From the NCBI RefSeq assembly GCF_030819275.1, contig NZ_JAUTBL010000002.1, positions 2,296,501 through 2,360,500 on the forward strand: DNA of 64,000 bases, in the 5' to 3' direction. Every line of letters starts with the position of its first letter. Positions within the stretch are counted from its first letter, which is position 1. The notes under the pieces were generated by a model that was not told where the DNA came from, searched no databases, and saw only the letters and a list, made by a program, of their open reading frames with translations. The stretch is from Agrobacterium larrymoorei. Lineage in GTDB: Bacteria; Pseudomonadota; Alphaproteobacteria; Rhizobiales; Rhizobiaceae. Shown here in pieces: positions 38,066-49,153 of this stretch. The translations under genes and the position numbers were made by a program.

Positions 38066-38429
38066 CGTTTCTTCCAAACCGCGTAAGCGGCAAGCCGAAT
38101 CGTTGCCGCCCGATGTCACCCAAGGCCAAGACACGATATTACCCGTTTTGCGCCCGCGTCAATCAAACCAATACATTCAAGCACTTTGCGCTGTGGATGA
38201 ATGCAGCTTGCCAACGATCCCGTGAAGTCGCCCTGCCCGATTATGGCCACAGCTTGGGAGGAGGATTGGTCGAATGCATGGCAGGCGGACGCGAAACGAT
38301 TTTTGTTGCCGAACGAACCGCAACGAAGGCCGCATTTGTTGACAGAGCCGCCCTACCTGCTATGGATCAACCCGCTTTTTGGATAGTTAGAACGACTATC
38401 TCCTTTCACCCGGAACAGACGGAAAAGCC
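38066..38429. other. Divergent intergenic region between the DUF4164 and tkt genes
   Basis: About 360 bases without a supportable gene. It should hold the promoter of the DUF4164-zapA unit on the minus strand and of tkt on the plus strand. I see no operator, repeat or RNA structure I can name. Confidence 0.45.
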
Positions 38430-40412
38430 ATGATTTCTCGCGACAAACACGACCGGATGGCCAATGCAATCCGATTTCTTGCCATGGATGCTGTGGAGAA
38501 GGCCAATTCCGGCCATCCTGGCTTGCCGATGGGTGCAGCGGATGTCGCCACGGTCCTCTTTACCCGCTATCTGAAATTCGACCCCAAGGCGCCGCATTGG
38601 CCCGACCGCGACCGTTTCGTGCTGTCCGCCGGCCACGGCTCCATGCTGCTCTACTCGTGCCTGTACCTCACCGGCTACGAGGACATGACGATCGACGAGA
38701 TCAAGCGCTTCCGTCAGCTCGGCTCCAAGACCGCCGGCCACCCGGAATACGGCCATGCCACCGGCATCGAGACCACCACCGGCCCGCTCGGCCAGGGCAT
38801 TGCCAATGCTGTCGGCATGGCGATTGCCGAGCGCAAGCTGGAAGAAGAATTCGGCTCCGATCTGCAGAGCCATTATACTTACGTTCTGTGCGGCGACGGC
38901 TGCCTGATGGAAGGCATCAGCCATGAGGCGATCGCGCTTGCCGGCCATCTGCGCCTGAACAAGCTCGTGCTCTTCTGGGACAACAACAACATCACGATCG
39001 ACGGCGCAGTCGGCCTGTCCGACTCCACCGACCAGATCGAACGCTTCAAGGCGGTTCACTGGCACACGATCGAGATCGACGGCCACGATCCGGAAGCGAT
39101 TGCCGCTGCCATCGAAGAAGCCCACAAGTCCGACCGCCCGACCTTCATCGCCGCCAAGACCACCATCGGCTTCGGTGCCCCGAACAAGGCCGGCACCCAC
39201 AAGGTTCACGGCTCGCCACTCGGCGCAGAAGAAATTGCCGCAACCCGCAAGCACCTGAACTGGGAAGCCGAACCCTTCGTCATTCCCGAAGACGTGCTCG
39301 ATGCTTGGCGTCTGGCAGGCCTGCGCTCCACCAAGACCCGCCAGGAATGGGAAGCCCGTCTGGAAGCGGCAGAAACTCAAAAGAAAGCCGAGTTCAAGCG
39401 CCGTTTCGCCGGCGATCTGCCCGGCAATTTCGACAGCTCCATCGACGCCTTCAAGAAGAAGGTCGCCGCCAACAATCCGACGGTTGCCACCCGCAAGGCT
39501 TCCGAAGACACGCTCGAAGTCATCAACGGCGTGGTGCAGGAAATGCTCGGCGGCTCCGCCGACCTGACGCCTTCCAACAACACCAAGACCAGCCAGATGG
39601 TGTCGATCACGCCGACGGACTTCTCCGGTCGCTATATGCATTACGGCATTCGCGAACACGGCATGGCAGCGGCCATGAACGGCATTTCGCTGCATGGCGG
39701 CCTGATCCCCTACTCCGGCGGCTTCCTGATCTTCTCGGACTATTGCCGTCCGTCGATCCGCCTTGCCGCACTGATGGGCATCCGCGTCGTTCACGTCCTG
39801 ACGCATGACTCGATCGGCGTTGGTGAAGACGGCCCGACCCACCAGCCGGTGGAGCAGATTGCAGCGCTGCGCGCCATTCCGAACCTCCTGGTCTTCCGCC
39901 CGGCAGACGAGACGGAAACGGCAGAAGCCTGGCAGCTTGCCCTGCATGAAAAGCATCGTCCGTCTGCACTGGCACTCACACGCCAGAACCTGACGCCCGC
40001 TCGCAAGGACTATGAGGAGAAGAACCTCGTTGCCTATGGTGCCTACGAACTGGTTTCGGCAAGCGACGCGAAGGTCTCGATCTTCGCCTCGGGCTCGGAA
40101 GTGGAGCTTGCGCTGAAGGCCGCCGCCACGCTGAAGGACAAGGGCATTTCCGCCCGCGTCGTTTCCGTGCCCTGCTTCGAACTCTTCAAGGAGCAGCCGG
40201 AGAGCTATCGTCAGGCCATCATCGGCAACGCGCCGGTCAAGATCGCCGTCGAAGCGGCAATCCGCCAGGGCTGGGATTACTTCATCGGTAATGACGGCGC
40301 TTTCGTCGGCATGCAGTCCTTCGGTGCTTCTGCACCGGCCAAGGACCTCTTCCCGCACTTCGGCATCACCGCAGAAGCGGTTGTCGCCGCAGCCGAAGAA
40401 AAGCTCGGCTGA
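38430..40412 (+). CDS. tkt: Transketolase
   Basis: Thiamine-diphosphate enzyme moving two-carbon units in the pentose phosphate and Calvin cycles. The 660 residues are standard. The N-terminal [19 protein letters not shown], the ThDP motif [13 protein letters not shown] near residue 155, and the pyrimidine-domain [19 protein letters not shown] near 402 are all present. It heads a plus-strand run of central carbon genes with gap, pgk and an aldolase. Confidence 0.96.
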   Translation: MISRDKHDRMANAIRFLAMDAVEKANSGHPGLPMGAADVATVLFTRYLKFDPKAPHWPDRDRFVLSAGHGSMLLYSCLYLTGYEDMTIDEIKRFRQLGSKTAGHPEYGHATGIETTTGPLGQGIANAVGMAIAERKLEEEFGSDLQSHYTYVLCGDGCLMEGISHEAIALAGHLRLNKLVLFWDNNNITIDGAVGLSDSTDQIERFKAVHWHTIEIDGHDPEAIAAAIEEAHKSDRPTFIAAKTTIGFGAPNKAGTHKVHGSPLGAEEIAATRKHLNWEAEPFVIPEDVLDAWRLAGLRSTKTRQEWEARLEAAETQKKAEFKRRFAGDLPGNFDSSIDAFKKKVAANNPTVATRKASEDTLEVINGVVQEMLGGSADLTPSNNTKTSQMVSITPTDFSGRYMHYGIREHGMAAAMNGISLHGGLIPYSGGFLIFSDYCRPSIRLAALMGIRVVHVLTHDSIGVGEDGPTHQPVEQIAALRAIPNLLVFRPADETETAEAWQLALHEKHRPSALALTRQNLTPARKDYEEKNLVAYGAYELVSASDAKVSIFASGSEVELALKAAATLKDKGISARVVSVPCFELFKEQPESYRQAIIGNAPVKIAVEAAIRQGWDYFIGNDGAFVGMQSFGASAPAKDLFPHFGITAEAVVAAAEEKLG

Positions 40413-40553
40413 TCCCATTGGCCGGAGGAAAGGTGCTTTCCGCGCCCCACCTTCGGCTGTCGACCGCCGCAAGCGGTGGAGGCTCCAAGCCTGCGCCGCT
40501 TCGCGTTCATGTTATTCCATTGAGAACCAGACTTATTGATCGGGAGACTGTAA

Positions 40554-41564
40554 ATGACTGTAAAAGTAGCCATTAACGGCTTCGGCCGTATCGGCCGTAA
40601 CGTCCTTCGTGCCATCGTTGAATCCGGCCGCACCGACATTGAAGTCGTTGCCATCAACGACCTCGGCCCCGTTGAGACCAATGCGCACCTGCTGCGTTAC
40701 GACTCCATCCACGGCAAGTTCCCGGCCGATGTGAAGGTCGAAGGCGACTCGATCATCGTTGGCGGCGGCAAGCCGATCAAGGTGACCGCCGTTCGCGATC
40801 CCGCAACGCTTCCGCATGGCGAACTCGGCGTCGACATCGCGCTGGAATGCACGGGCATCTTCACCGCCCGCGACAAGGCTGCCGCTCACCTGACGGCTGG
40901 CGCAAAGCGCGTCATCGTTTCCGCTCCGGCTGACGGCGCTGATCTCACGGTTGTTTTCGGCGTCAACCACGACCAGCTGACGAAGGATCACCTCGTCATC
41001 TCGAACGCATCCTGCACCACCAACTGCCTGGTGCCGGTCGTCAAGGTTCTCGATGACCTGATCGGCATCGACCATGGCTTCATGACGACGATCCACTCCT
41101 ACACCGGCGACCAGCCGACGCTGGACACCATGCACAAGGATCTGTACCGCGCCCGCGCCGCAGCACTTTCGATGATCCCGACCTCGACGGGCGCTGCCAA
41201 GGCCGTTGGCCTGGTTCTGCCACACCTCAAGGGTCGCCTTGACGGCACGTCCATCCGCGTTCCGACGCCGAATGTCTCGGTCGTCGATTTCAAGTTCGTC
41301 GCCAAGAAGAACACGTCCGTTGCCGAAATCAACGACGCCATCAAGGCTGCCTCCAACGGCGCCCTGAAGGGCGTTCTCGGCTACACCGACGAGCCGCTGG
41401 TATCGCGTGACTTCAACCACGACAGCCACTCCTCGATTTTCGCCACCGACCAGACCAAGGTCATGGAAGGCAACTTCGTGCGCGTTCTCTCCTGGTACGA
41501 CAACGAGTGGGGCTTCTCCAACCGCATGTCCGACACGGCCGTGGCTTTCGCCAAGACCATCTGA
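40554..41564 (+). CDS. gap: Glyceraldehyde-3-phosphate dehydrogenase
   Basis: NAD-dependent phosphorylating dehydrogenase of glycolysis. The 336 residues have the Rossmann start [19 protein letters not shown], the catalytic cysteine in [17 protein letters not shown] near residue 157, the histidine in [10 protein letters not shown], and the C-terminal [19 protein letters not shown] ribosome site precedes the ATG, and a strong terminator follows the stop. Confidence 0.98.
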   Translation: MTVKVAINGFGRIGRNVLRAIVESGRTDIEVVAINDLGPVETNAHLLRYDSIHGKFPADVKVEGDSIIVGGGKPIKVTAVRDPATLPHGELGVDIALECTGIFTARDKAAAHLTAGAKRVIVSAPADGADLTVVFGVNHDQLTKDHLVISNASCTTNCLVPVVKVLDDLIGIDHGFMTTIHSYTGDQPTLDTMHKDLYRARAAALSMIPTSTGAAKAVGLVLPHLKGRLDGTSIRVPTPNVSVVDFKFVAKKNTSVAEINDAIKAASNGALKGVLGYTDEPLVSRDFNHDSHSSIFATDQTKVMEGNFVRVLSWYDNEWGFSNRMSDTAVAFAKTI

Positions 41565-41589
41565 TCCGGCAGTCAGTACCGATCCAAAG

Positions 41590-41622
41590 AACCGGTGGGA
41601 GCGATCCCGCCGGTTTTTGTTT
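41590..41622 (+). terminator. Rho-independent terminator of gap
   Basis: An 11-bp stem (41590-41600 with 41605-41615, one G-U pair) around a GCGA tetraloop is followed by TTTGTTTTT. It lies 25 bases after the gap stop codon. Confidence 0.9.
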
Positions 41623-41834
41623 TTGCACATGGCGAAAAGCTCGCTTGAGACGGCAACCATAAGTAATCAAAATTTGGAAATAACGGCTTCTTTACCTTCG
41701 TTATGACGCGAATATATCCGTTTAAGTTGAGCAATCTATTTTCCACTAATTTTATGGAATACCATTTCTTCATTCTTGCCGCCGCCTGGATCATCTTCAG
41801 CCATCGCCGCAATCGACAGGCCAAAGGAGAGATC

Positions 41835-42764
41835 ATGTCGGGTTTGAAGGGGTATTTCGCAATTGCCACAGCAACGCTTCTATCGCTCGCCGCAGCGACG
41901 GGCGCGAGCGCATCGGACGCGCTGGTCAGCGCGCAATGGGTCCAGGACAATCTGAAGAACCCCAAGGTAAAGATCTTTGAAGTCAGCGTCGATCCGGGCG
42001 TCTTCGAGCGTGGCCATATTCCAGGCGCCCAGAACCTCAACTGGCACACGGATCTTGTCGATCCGACCCGACGCGATATCGCCAGCCGCGAAGCCTTCGA
42101 AAAGCTTCTGCGCCAGGCGGGCGTCGACAAGGACAGCACCATTGTTCTCTACGGCGACAACAACAACTGGTTCGCCGCCTGGGGCGCCTGGGTTTTTGAA
42201 ACTTACGGTCTCGGCGACCGTGTGAAGCTTCTGGATGGCGGGCGCAAATTATGGGAAGCGGAAGGGCTGCCGCTCGACACCGCAGCCATCGAGACCAAGG
42301 GTAGCAACATCGAGTTGCCGGATCGCGATCCGGCCATCCGTGCCCGCTTTTCAGAGGTCGTGGCCGTGGCCGAAGGCAAGCACGATATCAAGCTCATCGA
42401 TATCCGTTCCGCCGACGAATATAACGGCAAGATCTTCGCGCCCGATGGCGTGAAGGAGCTTTCGGTGCGCGCTGGCCACATACCTGGCGCGGTCAACGTG
42501 CCCTGGGGCACCATCGTCAATAAGGATGGCACCTTCAAATCGGCGGACGAGATCAAGGCCATCTATGCGGAGAAGGGCATCGACGGCTCCAAACCCATCA
42601 TCACCTATTGCCGCATAGGCGAGCGTTCCAGTCATACATGGTTCGCGCTGAAGAAAATCCTCGGCTACGACGTCAAGAACTATGACGGCTCCTGGACCGA
42701 GTACGGCAATGCCGTCGGCGTGCCGGTAAAGAACCCCGCTGGCACCGTCTGGAACGGCAAGTAA
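41835..42764 (+). CDS. Rhodanese-type sulfurtransferase, exported
   Basis: A 309-residue thiosulfate or 3-mercaptopyruvate sulfurtransferase with tandem rhodanese domains. A signal peptide (LLSLAAATGASA) indicates periplasmic location. The first domain (about 30-145) is the inactive one; the second contains the catalytic-cysteine loop ITYCRIGERSSHTWFAL near residue 258. The start at 41835 has AAAGGAGA just upstream. It is 72 bases ahead of a YeeE-like transporter gene, suggesting joint handling of external thiosulfate. Confidence 0.9.
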   Translation: MSGLKGYFAIATATLLSLAAATGASASDALVSAQWVQDNLKNPKVKIFEVSVDPGVFERGHIPGAQNLNWHTDLVDPTRRDIASREAFEKLLRQAGVDKDSTIVLYGDNNNWFAAWGAWVFETYGLGDRVKLLDGGRKLWEAEGLPLDTAAIETKGSNIELPDRDPAIRARFSEVVAVAEGKHDIKLIDIRSADEYNGKIFAPDGVKELSVRAGHIPGAVNVPWGTIVNKDGTFKSADEIKAIYAEKGIDGSKPIITYCRIGERSSHTWFALKKILGYDVKNYDGSWTEYGNAVGVPVKNPAGTVWNGK

Positions 42765-42836
42765 TCCGCAATTCACGTTCCTCCCCGTCCGGTGGGTGCC
42801 TCGGCACCTGCCGGATGTCCCATACTCGGTAGCGAC

Positions 42837-44021
42837 ATGACAATCCGGATTGCCCCTCTCATCTCCGTCGCCCTCCTCCTGCTGATCGGCATCTGGGGTT
42901 GGTTTCTCTCGCAGGAAAGCGGCGGTCGGATCCTTGCCCTCTCGGTTCTGGCGGGTGCCGCCTTCGGCATTGTGTTGCAGCGCGGCCGCTTCTGCTTTCT
43001 CTGCAATTTTCGCGACCTGGTGGAAAAGCGCGAGGCTGGTGGCGTGATCGCTATTCTGGTGGCGCTTGCAGCCGGTGCGGTCTTCTACCAGATCGTTATG
43101 ACCGCATGGGCGCCGGTACCGCAGCCAGGACGCCTGCCACCCGGCGCGCATATCGGCCCGGTCGGCTGGGTGCTGGCGCTCGCCGCCGCCATCTTCGGTC
43201 TCGGCGCCGCCCTTTCCGGCTCCTGCCTCTCGGCGCATTTCTACCGGCTCGGAGAAGGAGCCTTTGGCTCGCTGGTAGCGCTCGCCGGCGCAGGCCTCGG
43301 CTTCATTGCCGGTTTTGCCAGCTGGAACAGCCTCTACACAGCCACTGTTTTCGATGACGCGCCGCTCTGGTTGCCTCACGGCCTCGGCTATAGTGGCGCT
43401 CTGCTTCTCAGCCTTGCTCTTCTTTTTCTCCTCGTGATCGCAGCCCTCTGGTGGAGCAAGGGACGACTGCATGCGGCGGATCGCGAGCGACGATCACCCT
43501 CAACCCTGCCAGAGATTTCTCGCGCTCTTTTCATCGACCGCTGGCCGCCCGTCCTCACTGGCATCCTCATAGCCTTGATCAGCGCTTTTGCCTATTTTCG
43601 TATTGCCCCACTTGGTGTGACCCAGGAACTTGGAAGCGTGGTGCGCACCGGCGGCCTCAGCCTTGGATTGGTGCCGGAGACACTGGCTGGTCTCGACACC
43701 GCACGCGGCTGCATCAGCGCCATCAAGACAGCCCTTCTTTCGCCCAACGGCCTCTTCGTCAGCGGCCTCATTCTGGCAAGCTTCGCCTCGGCGCTCTTTG
43801 CCGGTCAGTTCAAACCGGTCTGGCCGAACGGGCGAGGCCTTGCACTGCGCTTCATTGGCGGTCTCCTGATGGGCTGGGGCGGCATGACCGCGCTTGGCTG
43901 CACCGTCGGCGTGCTGCTCTCCGGCATCCATGCCGGTGCTGTGTCTGGCTGGGTGTTTTTGCTGTTTTGCGCGCTGGGAACGCTCGTTGGACTGCGACTG
44001 GTGAAGGCGATCGGCGGCTGA
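42837..44021 (+). CDS. YeeE/YedE-family sulfur-compound transporter
   Basis: A 394-residue polytopic inner-membrane protein with about nine to ten helices. Conserved cysteines that line the path in thiosulfate transporters of this fold are present: GRFCFLCNFRDL near residue 57, SGSCLSAHFYRLGEG near 128, ARGCISAIKTALLSPNG near 286, and ALGCTVGVLLSGIH near 350. Pairing with the sulfurtransferase gene upstream supports thiosulfate import and sulfur transfer. The start at 42837 follows an AGCG-like site. Confidence 0.88.
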   Translation: MTIRIAPLISVALLLLIGIWGWFLSQESGGRILALSVLAGAAFGIVLQRGRFCFLCNFRDLVEKREAGGVIAILVALAAGAVFYQIVMTAWAPVPQPGRLPPGAHIGPVGWVLALAAAIFGLGAALSGSCLSAHFYRLGEGAFGSLVALAGAGLGFIAGFASWNSLYTATVFDDAPLWLPHGLGYSGALLLSLALLFLLVIAALWWSKGRLHAADRERRSPSTLPEISRALFIDRWPPVLTGILIALISAFAYFRIAPLGVTQELGSVVRTGGLSLGLVPETLAGLDTARGCISAIKTALLSPNGLFVSGLILASFASALFAGQFKPVWPNGRGLALRFIGGLLMGWGGMTALGCTVGVLLSGIHAGAVSGWVFLLFCALGTLVGLRLVKAIGG

Positions 44022-44467
44022 TGTGCGTTATCGACACAGTGCCCGGGCAGTGGAGACCATGGGCCAACCACCTCTCCGCGCTCATGCTCGGGCTAGACCC
44101 ACTCCTGTCAGGTTTAAATTGGGGAGAGGTGTTTGGGCGAGAGGTTTTCTCTTTCCGTCACCTTGCCGAGAGGCCCCCCTCTGTCCCGCAGCGCAGAGGG
44201 GGATGCCACGCATTCAGAGCTGTCGTAACAGTTCCGGCCCCATAAACCGGTCAGCGGCGGGCCGCGCCCAAGGATGACGACGGAGAGGTTTGCAGGTCCG
44301 CGCCACAAACCGCAATCGGCGCAAGCAATCCCACGCTGTCTTCCTTTAGCCTCCGACCCACACATCCTCCATCTTTCCTCACATCCGCCTTGCTCTGGTC
44401 CATTTTGCGACAGAACAATCGCTCACAAGATTCGGCACCGGCAGATGTGGCACTGCGCGCCGGATTC
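44022..44467. other. Intergenic stretch before the antiporter gene
   Basis: About 446 bases with no convincing gene. Both strands carry only short frames. A GC-rich hairpin (CCCCCTCTG with CAGAGGGGG) at about 44175-44202 could terminate the upstream YeeE gene. The promoter of the antiporter gene should lie near its 3' end. Confidence 0.4.
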
Positions 44468-46312
44468 ATGGGCGCGGGTGCGAAGGGTAGAGCATTGGAA
44501 TCATTTTATCTCTTGCTGCTGGTTGCCAACGTTCTTGTTCTTGCAGCCGCCTTTTCCAGCCTGATTGCCTACCGCTTCGGCGCGCCACTGCTCCTTCTCT
44601 TCCTGATGATCGGGCTTGCCGCGGGCAAGGATGGTCTCGGCATCGAATTCACCAATAGCGCGCTCGCCTATATGCTCGGCTCGCTGGTGCTTGCCGTTAT
44701 CCTCTTCGATTCCGGCTTCAGCACGCCCTTGCAGACTTTTCGGCTGTCCTCCCGGCCCGCGCTCACGCTTGCGACAGTCGGCGTCGTCCTGACGGCTGTG
44801 TTCTTCGCCGGGGCCGCAGCGCTTCTGCTCGGTTTCTCCTGGCTTGAAGGACTGCTCCTTGGCTCCATCGTTGCTTCCACCGATGCGGCTGCCGTGTTCT
44901 TCCTGCTGCGCATCGGCGGAATTCACATCCGCGATCAGGTGCGCTCGACGCTGGAAGTAGAATCCGGCACCAACGATCCGATGGCAATCTTCTTGACCAT
45001 CGCGCTGGTGGAAGTCGTCAGCCGCGGCAAGGGGCTGGCAGGCTTCGACAGCAGCTTCATCCTGATGTTCCTCGAAGAGATGGGGCTTGGCCTGATCTTC
45101 GGCCTGCTTGGCGGCCTGATGATCGTCAACATCGTCAACCGCTTCACCATGGATCGCGGCCTGGCGCCCATTCTCGTTCTGGCGCTGGCGCTTCTCGTCT
45201 TCTCCTTTACCGGCGCGCTGCATGGCAGCGGCTTCCTCGCCGTCTATGTCGCCGGCATCGTCGCGGGCAATCGCAAGATTTTCGCCAAGGGCGCGATCCG
45301 TCGCTTCCATGAGGGCATGACGTGGCTGGCGCAGATCATCATGTTCCTGATGCTCGGCCTGCTGGCCACGCCCTCGCAGTTTCCGGCCATCATCATTCCC
45401 GCTGTTCTGCTGGCGCTCTTCCTGATCTTCGTCGCAAGGCCGCTCGCCGTGTGGCTCAGCCTCATGCCTTTCAACTACACCCAGCAGGAAACCAGCTTCG
45501 TCGCTTGGGTGGGTCTGCGCGGCGCCGTCTCGATCCTGCTTGCCATTCTTCCGGCGCTGGGCGGGCTCAACAATGCCGAGATCTACTTCAACGCCGCCTT
45601 CATCATCGTGCTGGTCTCGCTTCTGGTGCAGGGCTGGACGATCAAGCCCGTCGCAACCCGCCTCGGCCTCGTCGTACCGCCGCGGATGGGTGAAGTGGAC
45701 AAGCTGGAAGTGGACCTGCCCGGCACCGCAACCCATGAGCTGATCTCCTATCGTGTTGCCAAGGGCAGCGCGATTTTGCAGGGCGAGCGCATTCCCCGCT
45801 GGGCGATGCCGTCTCTCGTGGTGCGCGACGGTAAATCCATCCGCTATCAATATGCCGGCAGGCTTCGGGAAAACGATCTCGTCTATCTCTTCGTCATTCC
45901 CAGCAATGCGAAGCTGCTCGACCGGCTCTTTGCCAGCGCCAAGCCGGTGACCACCGATGACGAGGACATCTTCGGCACCTTCGCCATTTCGCCACAGCGC
46001 CCGGCCAAAGAGCTCGACGCATCCTATGGCCCGGGGCTGATCACCGCGCAGGAGCAGTCGCTGACCGTTGGCGAATTGATCGAATTCCGCCTTGGCGGCA
46101 AGGCGGAATATGCCGACCGTATCCGCCTCGGTTCGCTGATCCTGATCGTCCGCGATCTCGATGAAAATCACGCAATCTCCAGCATCGGCATTTCGCTGGA
46201 ACCGGTGGAGCCCGCCACCACCTTGCCGATCTTCATCAGCCTGAAAGACATCATCCACCGCGCCCGCGAGCATCGCAGAGAGAAGCGCCGCGCCCGCAGC
46301 CAGAGCCTTTGA
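44468..46312 (+). CDS. Potassium/proton antiporter, CPA1 type with C-terminal RCK_C domain
   Basis: A 614-residue inner-membrane antiporter. The N-terminal two-thirds has about twelve helices with the FDSGFSTPLQTFRL and ESGTNDPMAIFLTIALVE signatures (Asp near residue 169 carries the ion). A TrkA-C regulatory domain (about 405-480) follows, then a CorC-like C-terminal domain (ISPQRPAKELDASYGPGL). This is the layout of CvrA/NhaP2 family proteins that adjust K+ and pH. Start choice is uncertain: the ATG at 44468 is used, but the TTG at 44495, preceded by AAGGG, would give a cleaner N-terminus. Confidence 0.9.
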   Translation: MGAGAKGRALESFYLLLLVANVLVLAAAFSSLIAYRFGAPLLLLFLMIGLAAGKDGLGIEFTNSALAYMLGSLVLAVILFDSGFSTPLQTFRLSSRPALTLATVGVVLTAVFFAGAAALLLGFSWLEGLLLGSIVASTDAAAVFFLLRIGGIHIRDQVRSTLEVESGTNDPMAIFLTIALVEVVSRGKGLAGFDSSFILMFLEEMGLGLIFGLLGGLMIVNIVNRFTMDRGLAPILVLALALLVFSFTGALHGSGFLAVYVAGIVAGNRKIFAKGAIRRFHEGMTWLAQIIMFLMLGLLATPSQFPAIIIPAVLLALFLIFVARPLAVWLSLMPFNYTQQETSFVAWVGLRGAVSILLAILPALGGLNNAEIYFNAAFIIVLVSLLVQGWTIKPVATRLGLVVPPRMGEVDKLEVDLPGTATHELISYRVAKGSAILQGERIPRWAMPSLVVRDGKSIRYQYAGRLRENDLVYLFVIPSNAKLLDRLFASAKPVTTDDEDIFGTFAISPQRPAKELDASYGPGLITAQEQSLTVGELIEFRLGGKAEYADRIRLGSLILIVRDLDENHAISSIGISLEPVEPATTLPIFISLKDIIHRAREHRREKRRARSQSL

Positions 46313-46427
46313 GCGCGAAGTGAGAAAGCGTCACCGCATCGTGATGAAAACGCCTTGCACCGTCGGTCAGGCATAGTATGGTCGCGCCCGAAGACATTGT
46401 TTCAAACACGTTTTACAGGATCGATCT

Positions 46428-47630
46428 ATGCCCGCCTTCAAGACCCTTGACGACCTCACCGACATTTCCGGAAAGCGCGTTCTCGTTCGTGTCGATCTCA
46501 ATGTGCCGGTTGCTGATGGCAAGGTGACGGACAAGACCCGCCTTGAGCGCGTGGCGCCCACCATTCTGGAACTCTCGCAAAAGGGTGCCAAGGTCATTCT
46601 GTTGGCACATTTCGGCCGCCCGAAGGGTGAGCCGGTTGCCGACATGTCGCTCTCGCTCATCGCTCCCGCCTTGGAAGAAGTTCTGGACCACGCCGTGCTC
46701 TTTGCCAGCGATTGCATTGGCTCTGCTGCGGCCGAAGCCATCGCCAAGATGAATGACGGCGATATCCTGCTTCTGGAAAACACCCGCTTCCACAAGGGCG
46801 AGGAAAAGAACGATCCCGCTTTTGTCACGGAGCTTGCCAAGAACGGCGATATCTTCGTCAACGACGCCTTCTCCGCCGCCCACCGCGCCCACGCCTCCAC
46901 CGAAGGTCTTGCCCGCCATCTGCCGGCCTATGCCGGCCGCACCATGCAGGCGGAACTGGAAGCGCTGGAAAAGGGTCTCGGCGCCCCTGCCCGCCCGGTC
47001 GTTGCCATTGTCGGCGGCGCAAAGGTCTCCACCAAGATCGATCTCCTGATGAACCTCGTCAAGAAGGTCGACGCGCTGGTGATCGGCGGCGGCATGGCCA
47101 ACACCTTCCTCGCTGCACGCGGCACACAGGTCGGCAAGTCGCTCTGCGAGCATGATCTTGCCGAAACCGCAAAGCAGATCATGATCGAGGCTGCGACGGC
47201 TGGCTGCGCCATCGTCCTGCCGGATGACGGCGTTGTGGCCCGCGAGTTCAAGGCCAATGCCGCCAATGAGGTGGTCGATATCAACGCCATCCCCGAAGAC
47301 GCCATGGTGCTCGACGTCGGTCCGAAGTCGGTCGAAGCGATCAAGGGCTGGATTTCGCGCGCTGAAACGCTGGTCTGGAACGGCCCGCTCGGCGCCTTCG
47401 AAATCGAACCATTCGACACCGCAACCGTCGCTGCCGCCCGCCATGCCGCCGAATGCACCAAGTCCGGCAAACTCGTCTCCGTCGCAGGCGGCGGTGATAC
47501 GGTGGCCGCGCTGAACCATGCAGGCGTTGCCGAAGACTTCACTTACATCTCGACCGCAGGCGGCGCCTTCCTCGAATGGATGGAAGGCAAGGTGCTTCCG
47601 GGTGTCGCTATTCTGCAAGAGCAGAAGTAA
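46428..47630 (+). CDS. pgk: Phosphoglycerate kinase
   Basis: Transfers phosphate from 1,3-bisphosphoglycerate to ADP. The 400 residues contain the substrate motif [13 protein letters not shown] near residue 22, AHFGRPKGE near 60, and the ADP-binding [12 protein letters not shown] near 350. It follows the antiporter gene by 115 bases and is followed by a terminator. Confidence 0.98.
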   Translation: MPAFKTLDDLTDISGKRVLVRVDLNVPVADGKVTDKTRLERVAPTILELSQKGAKVILLAHFGRPKGEPVADMSLSLIAPALEEVLDHAVLFASDCIGSAAAEAIAKMNDGDILLLENTRFHKGEEKNDPAFVTELAKNGDIFVNDAFSAAHRAHASTEGLARHLPAYAGRTMQAELEALEKGLGAPARPVVAIVGGAKVSTKIDLLMNLVKKVDALVIGGGMANTFLAARGTQVGKSLCEHDLAETAKQIMIEAATAGCAIVLPDDGVVAREFKANAANEVVDINAIPEDAMVLDVGPKSVEAIKGWISRAETLVWNGPLGAFEIEPFDTATVAAARHAAECTKSGKLVSVAGGGDTVAALNHAGVAEDFTYISTAGGAFLEWMEGKVLPGVAILQEQK

Positions 47631-47664
47631 TTCACCTCTGCCAAAACACATCCGAGTAAAAACG

Positions 47665-47703
47665 AACGACCGACGCCACGACCGGCGTCGGTCGTTTTAT
47701 TTC
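47665..47703 (+). terminator. Rho-independent terminator of pgk
   Basis: A perfect 13-bp stem (47665-47677 with 47684-47696, loop ACGACC) is followed by TTTATTTCTT. It lies 34 bases beyond the pgk stop codon. Confidence 0.92.
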
Positions 47704-47895
47704 TTGAGCAAGCGCCTCACTCTTCGGAACCAAACAGCGCATCAAGCGTCTTCTTCTTCGGCAATTTCACGCGCCGCACATACTCGGAAACACATTCGCT
47801 GACTAAAACTATTTCAAACGATTCAAGGCCTTAGCCTGCCATCTTTCTGCCTCTGTCTGGTATCTGAGTATGATCATGTATTGGGAGAACTGGAA

Positions 47896-48921
47896 ATGAC
47901 CGAACGTCTTCAAGATATTGCATTTAAAATGATGTCGAACGGCAAGGGACTGCTGGCGGCGGATGAATCCACCGGCACCATCAAGAAGCGCTTCGACACG
48001 ATCGGTCTGGAATCGACAGAAACCAGCCGCCGTGATTATCGCGAAATGCTGTTCCGCACCGACGAGGCGATGACGAAGTGCATCTCCGGCGTCATTCTCT
48101 ATGAGGAGACGCTGTTCCAGAAGGCGGCTGATGGCACGCCCTTCGTCGAGATCATCAAGGCAGCGGGCGCCGTTCCCGGCATCAAGGTGGACAAGGGCGC
48201 CAAGCCGCAGGCCTTCTTTCCCGGCGAGACGGTGACCGAGGGCCTCGACGGCCTGGCGGATCGACTGAAGACCTATTACGAAGCCGGTGCGCGCTTCGCC
48301 AAATGGCGCGGCGTCATCGCTATCGGCGATGGACTTCCGACATGGGGCTCGATCAAGGCGAATGCCCAGGCGCTGGCCCGCTATGCAGCGCTTTGCCAGC
48401 AGGCCGGCATCGTGCCGATCGTCGAGCCGGAGGTGTTGATGGACGGCAAGCCCGGCACACACAGCATCGATCGTTGCGCCGAGGTGACCGAATGGGTGCT
48501 GCGCACGGTGTTCACCGATCTTTACGATGCCCGCGTCGATCTGGAAGGCATGATCCTGAAACCCAACATGGTCATCGACGGCAAGAATGCCCGCAAGGCA
48601 GGCATCGAAGAGGTTGCCGAAAAGACCGTGAAGGTGCTGAAGGCCACCGTGCCATCCGCTGTACCCGGCATCGCCTTCCTCTCCGGCGGCCAGTCGTCGG
48701 AAGAAGCCACCGCCCACCTCTCGGCCATCAATGCGAGCTATGACCTGCCATGGTCCGTCACCTTTTCCTATGGCCGCGCATTGCAGGAAACGGCACTCCA
48801 TGCCTGGGGCGGCAAGCAGGAAAATGTCGCAGCCGGCCAGCGCGCCTTCCGCCACCGCGCCGAGATGAATTCTCTGGCAGCGCGCGGCAACTGGAAGCAG
48901 GAGCTTGAGAAGGCGGCGTGA
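47896..48921 (+). CDS. fba: Class I fructose-bisphosphate aldolase
   Basis: Splits fructose-1,6-bisphosphate to two triose phosphates through a Schiff base. The 341 residues are of the class I (metal-independent) type. The active-site lysine is in LEGMILKPNMVIDGKNA near residue 220, and the conserved LAADESTGTIKKRF opens the barrel near residue 21. The start at 47896 is preceded by TGGGAG; the frame opens five codons earlier. It completes the lower-glycolysis set started by gap and pgk. Confidence 0.96.
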   Translation: MTERLQDIAFKMMSNGKGLLAADESTGTIKKRFDTIGLESTETSRRDYREMLFRTDEAMTKCISGVILYEETLFQKAADGTPFVEIIKAAGAVPGIKVDKGAKPQAFFPGETVTEGLDGLADRLKTYYEAGARFAKWRGVIAIGDGLPTWGSIKANAQALARYAALCQQAGIVPIVEPEVLMDGKPGTHSIDRCAEVTEWVLRTVFTDLYDARVDLEGMILKPNMVIDGKNARKAGIEEVAEKTVKVLKATVPSAVPGIAFLSGGQSSEEATAHLSAINASYDLPWSVTFSYGRALQETALHAWGGKQENVAAGQRAFRHRAEMNSLAARGNWKQELEKAA

Positions 48922-48963
48922 CGTCGCTTCTCTCTACTTAAGCCCTATCTGAGACTGTACCGG

Positions 48964-48992
48964 AAAGCCGCTCTCCTCGAGCGGCTTTTTCT
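48964..48992 (+). terminator. Rho-independent terminator of the aldolase gene
   Basis: AAAGCCGCT (48964-48972) pairs with AGCGGCTTT (48980-48988), followed by TTCTTTT. It is 42 bases after the stop codon. Confidence 0.88.
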
Positions 48993-49153
48993 TTTCCCGG
49001 CGGCTCGCCACTCTTCAAATTCACGCTCGCCCGGCGCAGTATGCCGCCATGACAGGCCCGTCACCGTCCCGACAGCAACCCGACAGTCGGGCGGATGACG
49101 TGGTGATCGATGGCGGTTTGCGGAAATGTCGGTCGCGTCGAACCTTGGAGAGA

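Noticed and set aside
47704..47880. A short minus-strand frame ending in a basic, antitoxin-like stretch (KLPKKKTLDALFGSEE)
   Set aside because: It has no start codon in a reasonable position and its upstream part is closed by stops; possibly decayed antitoxin remains but not supportable.
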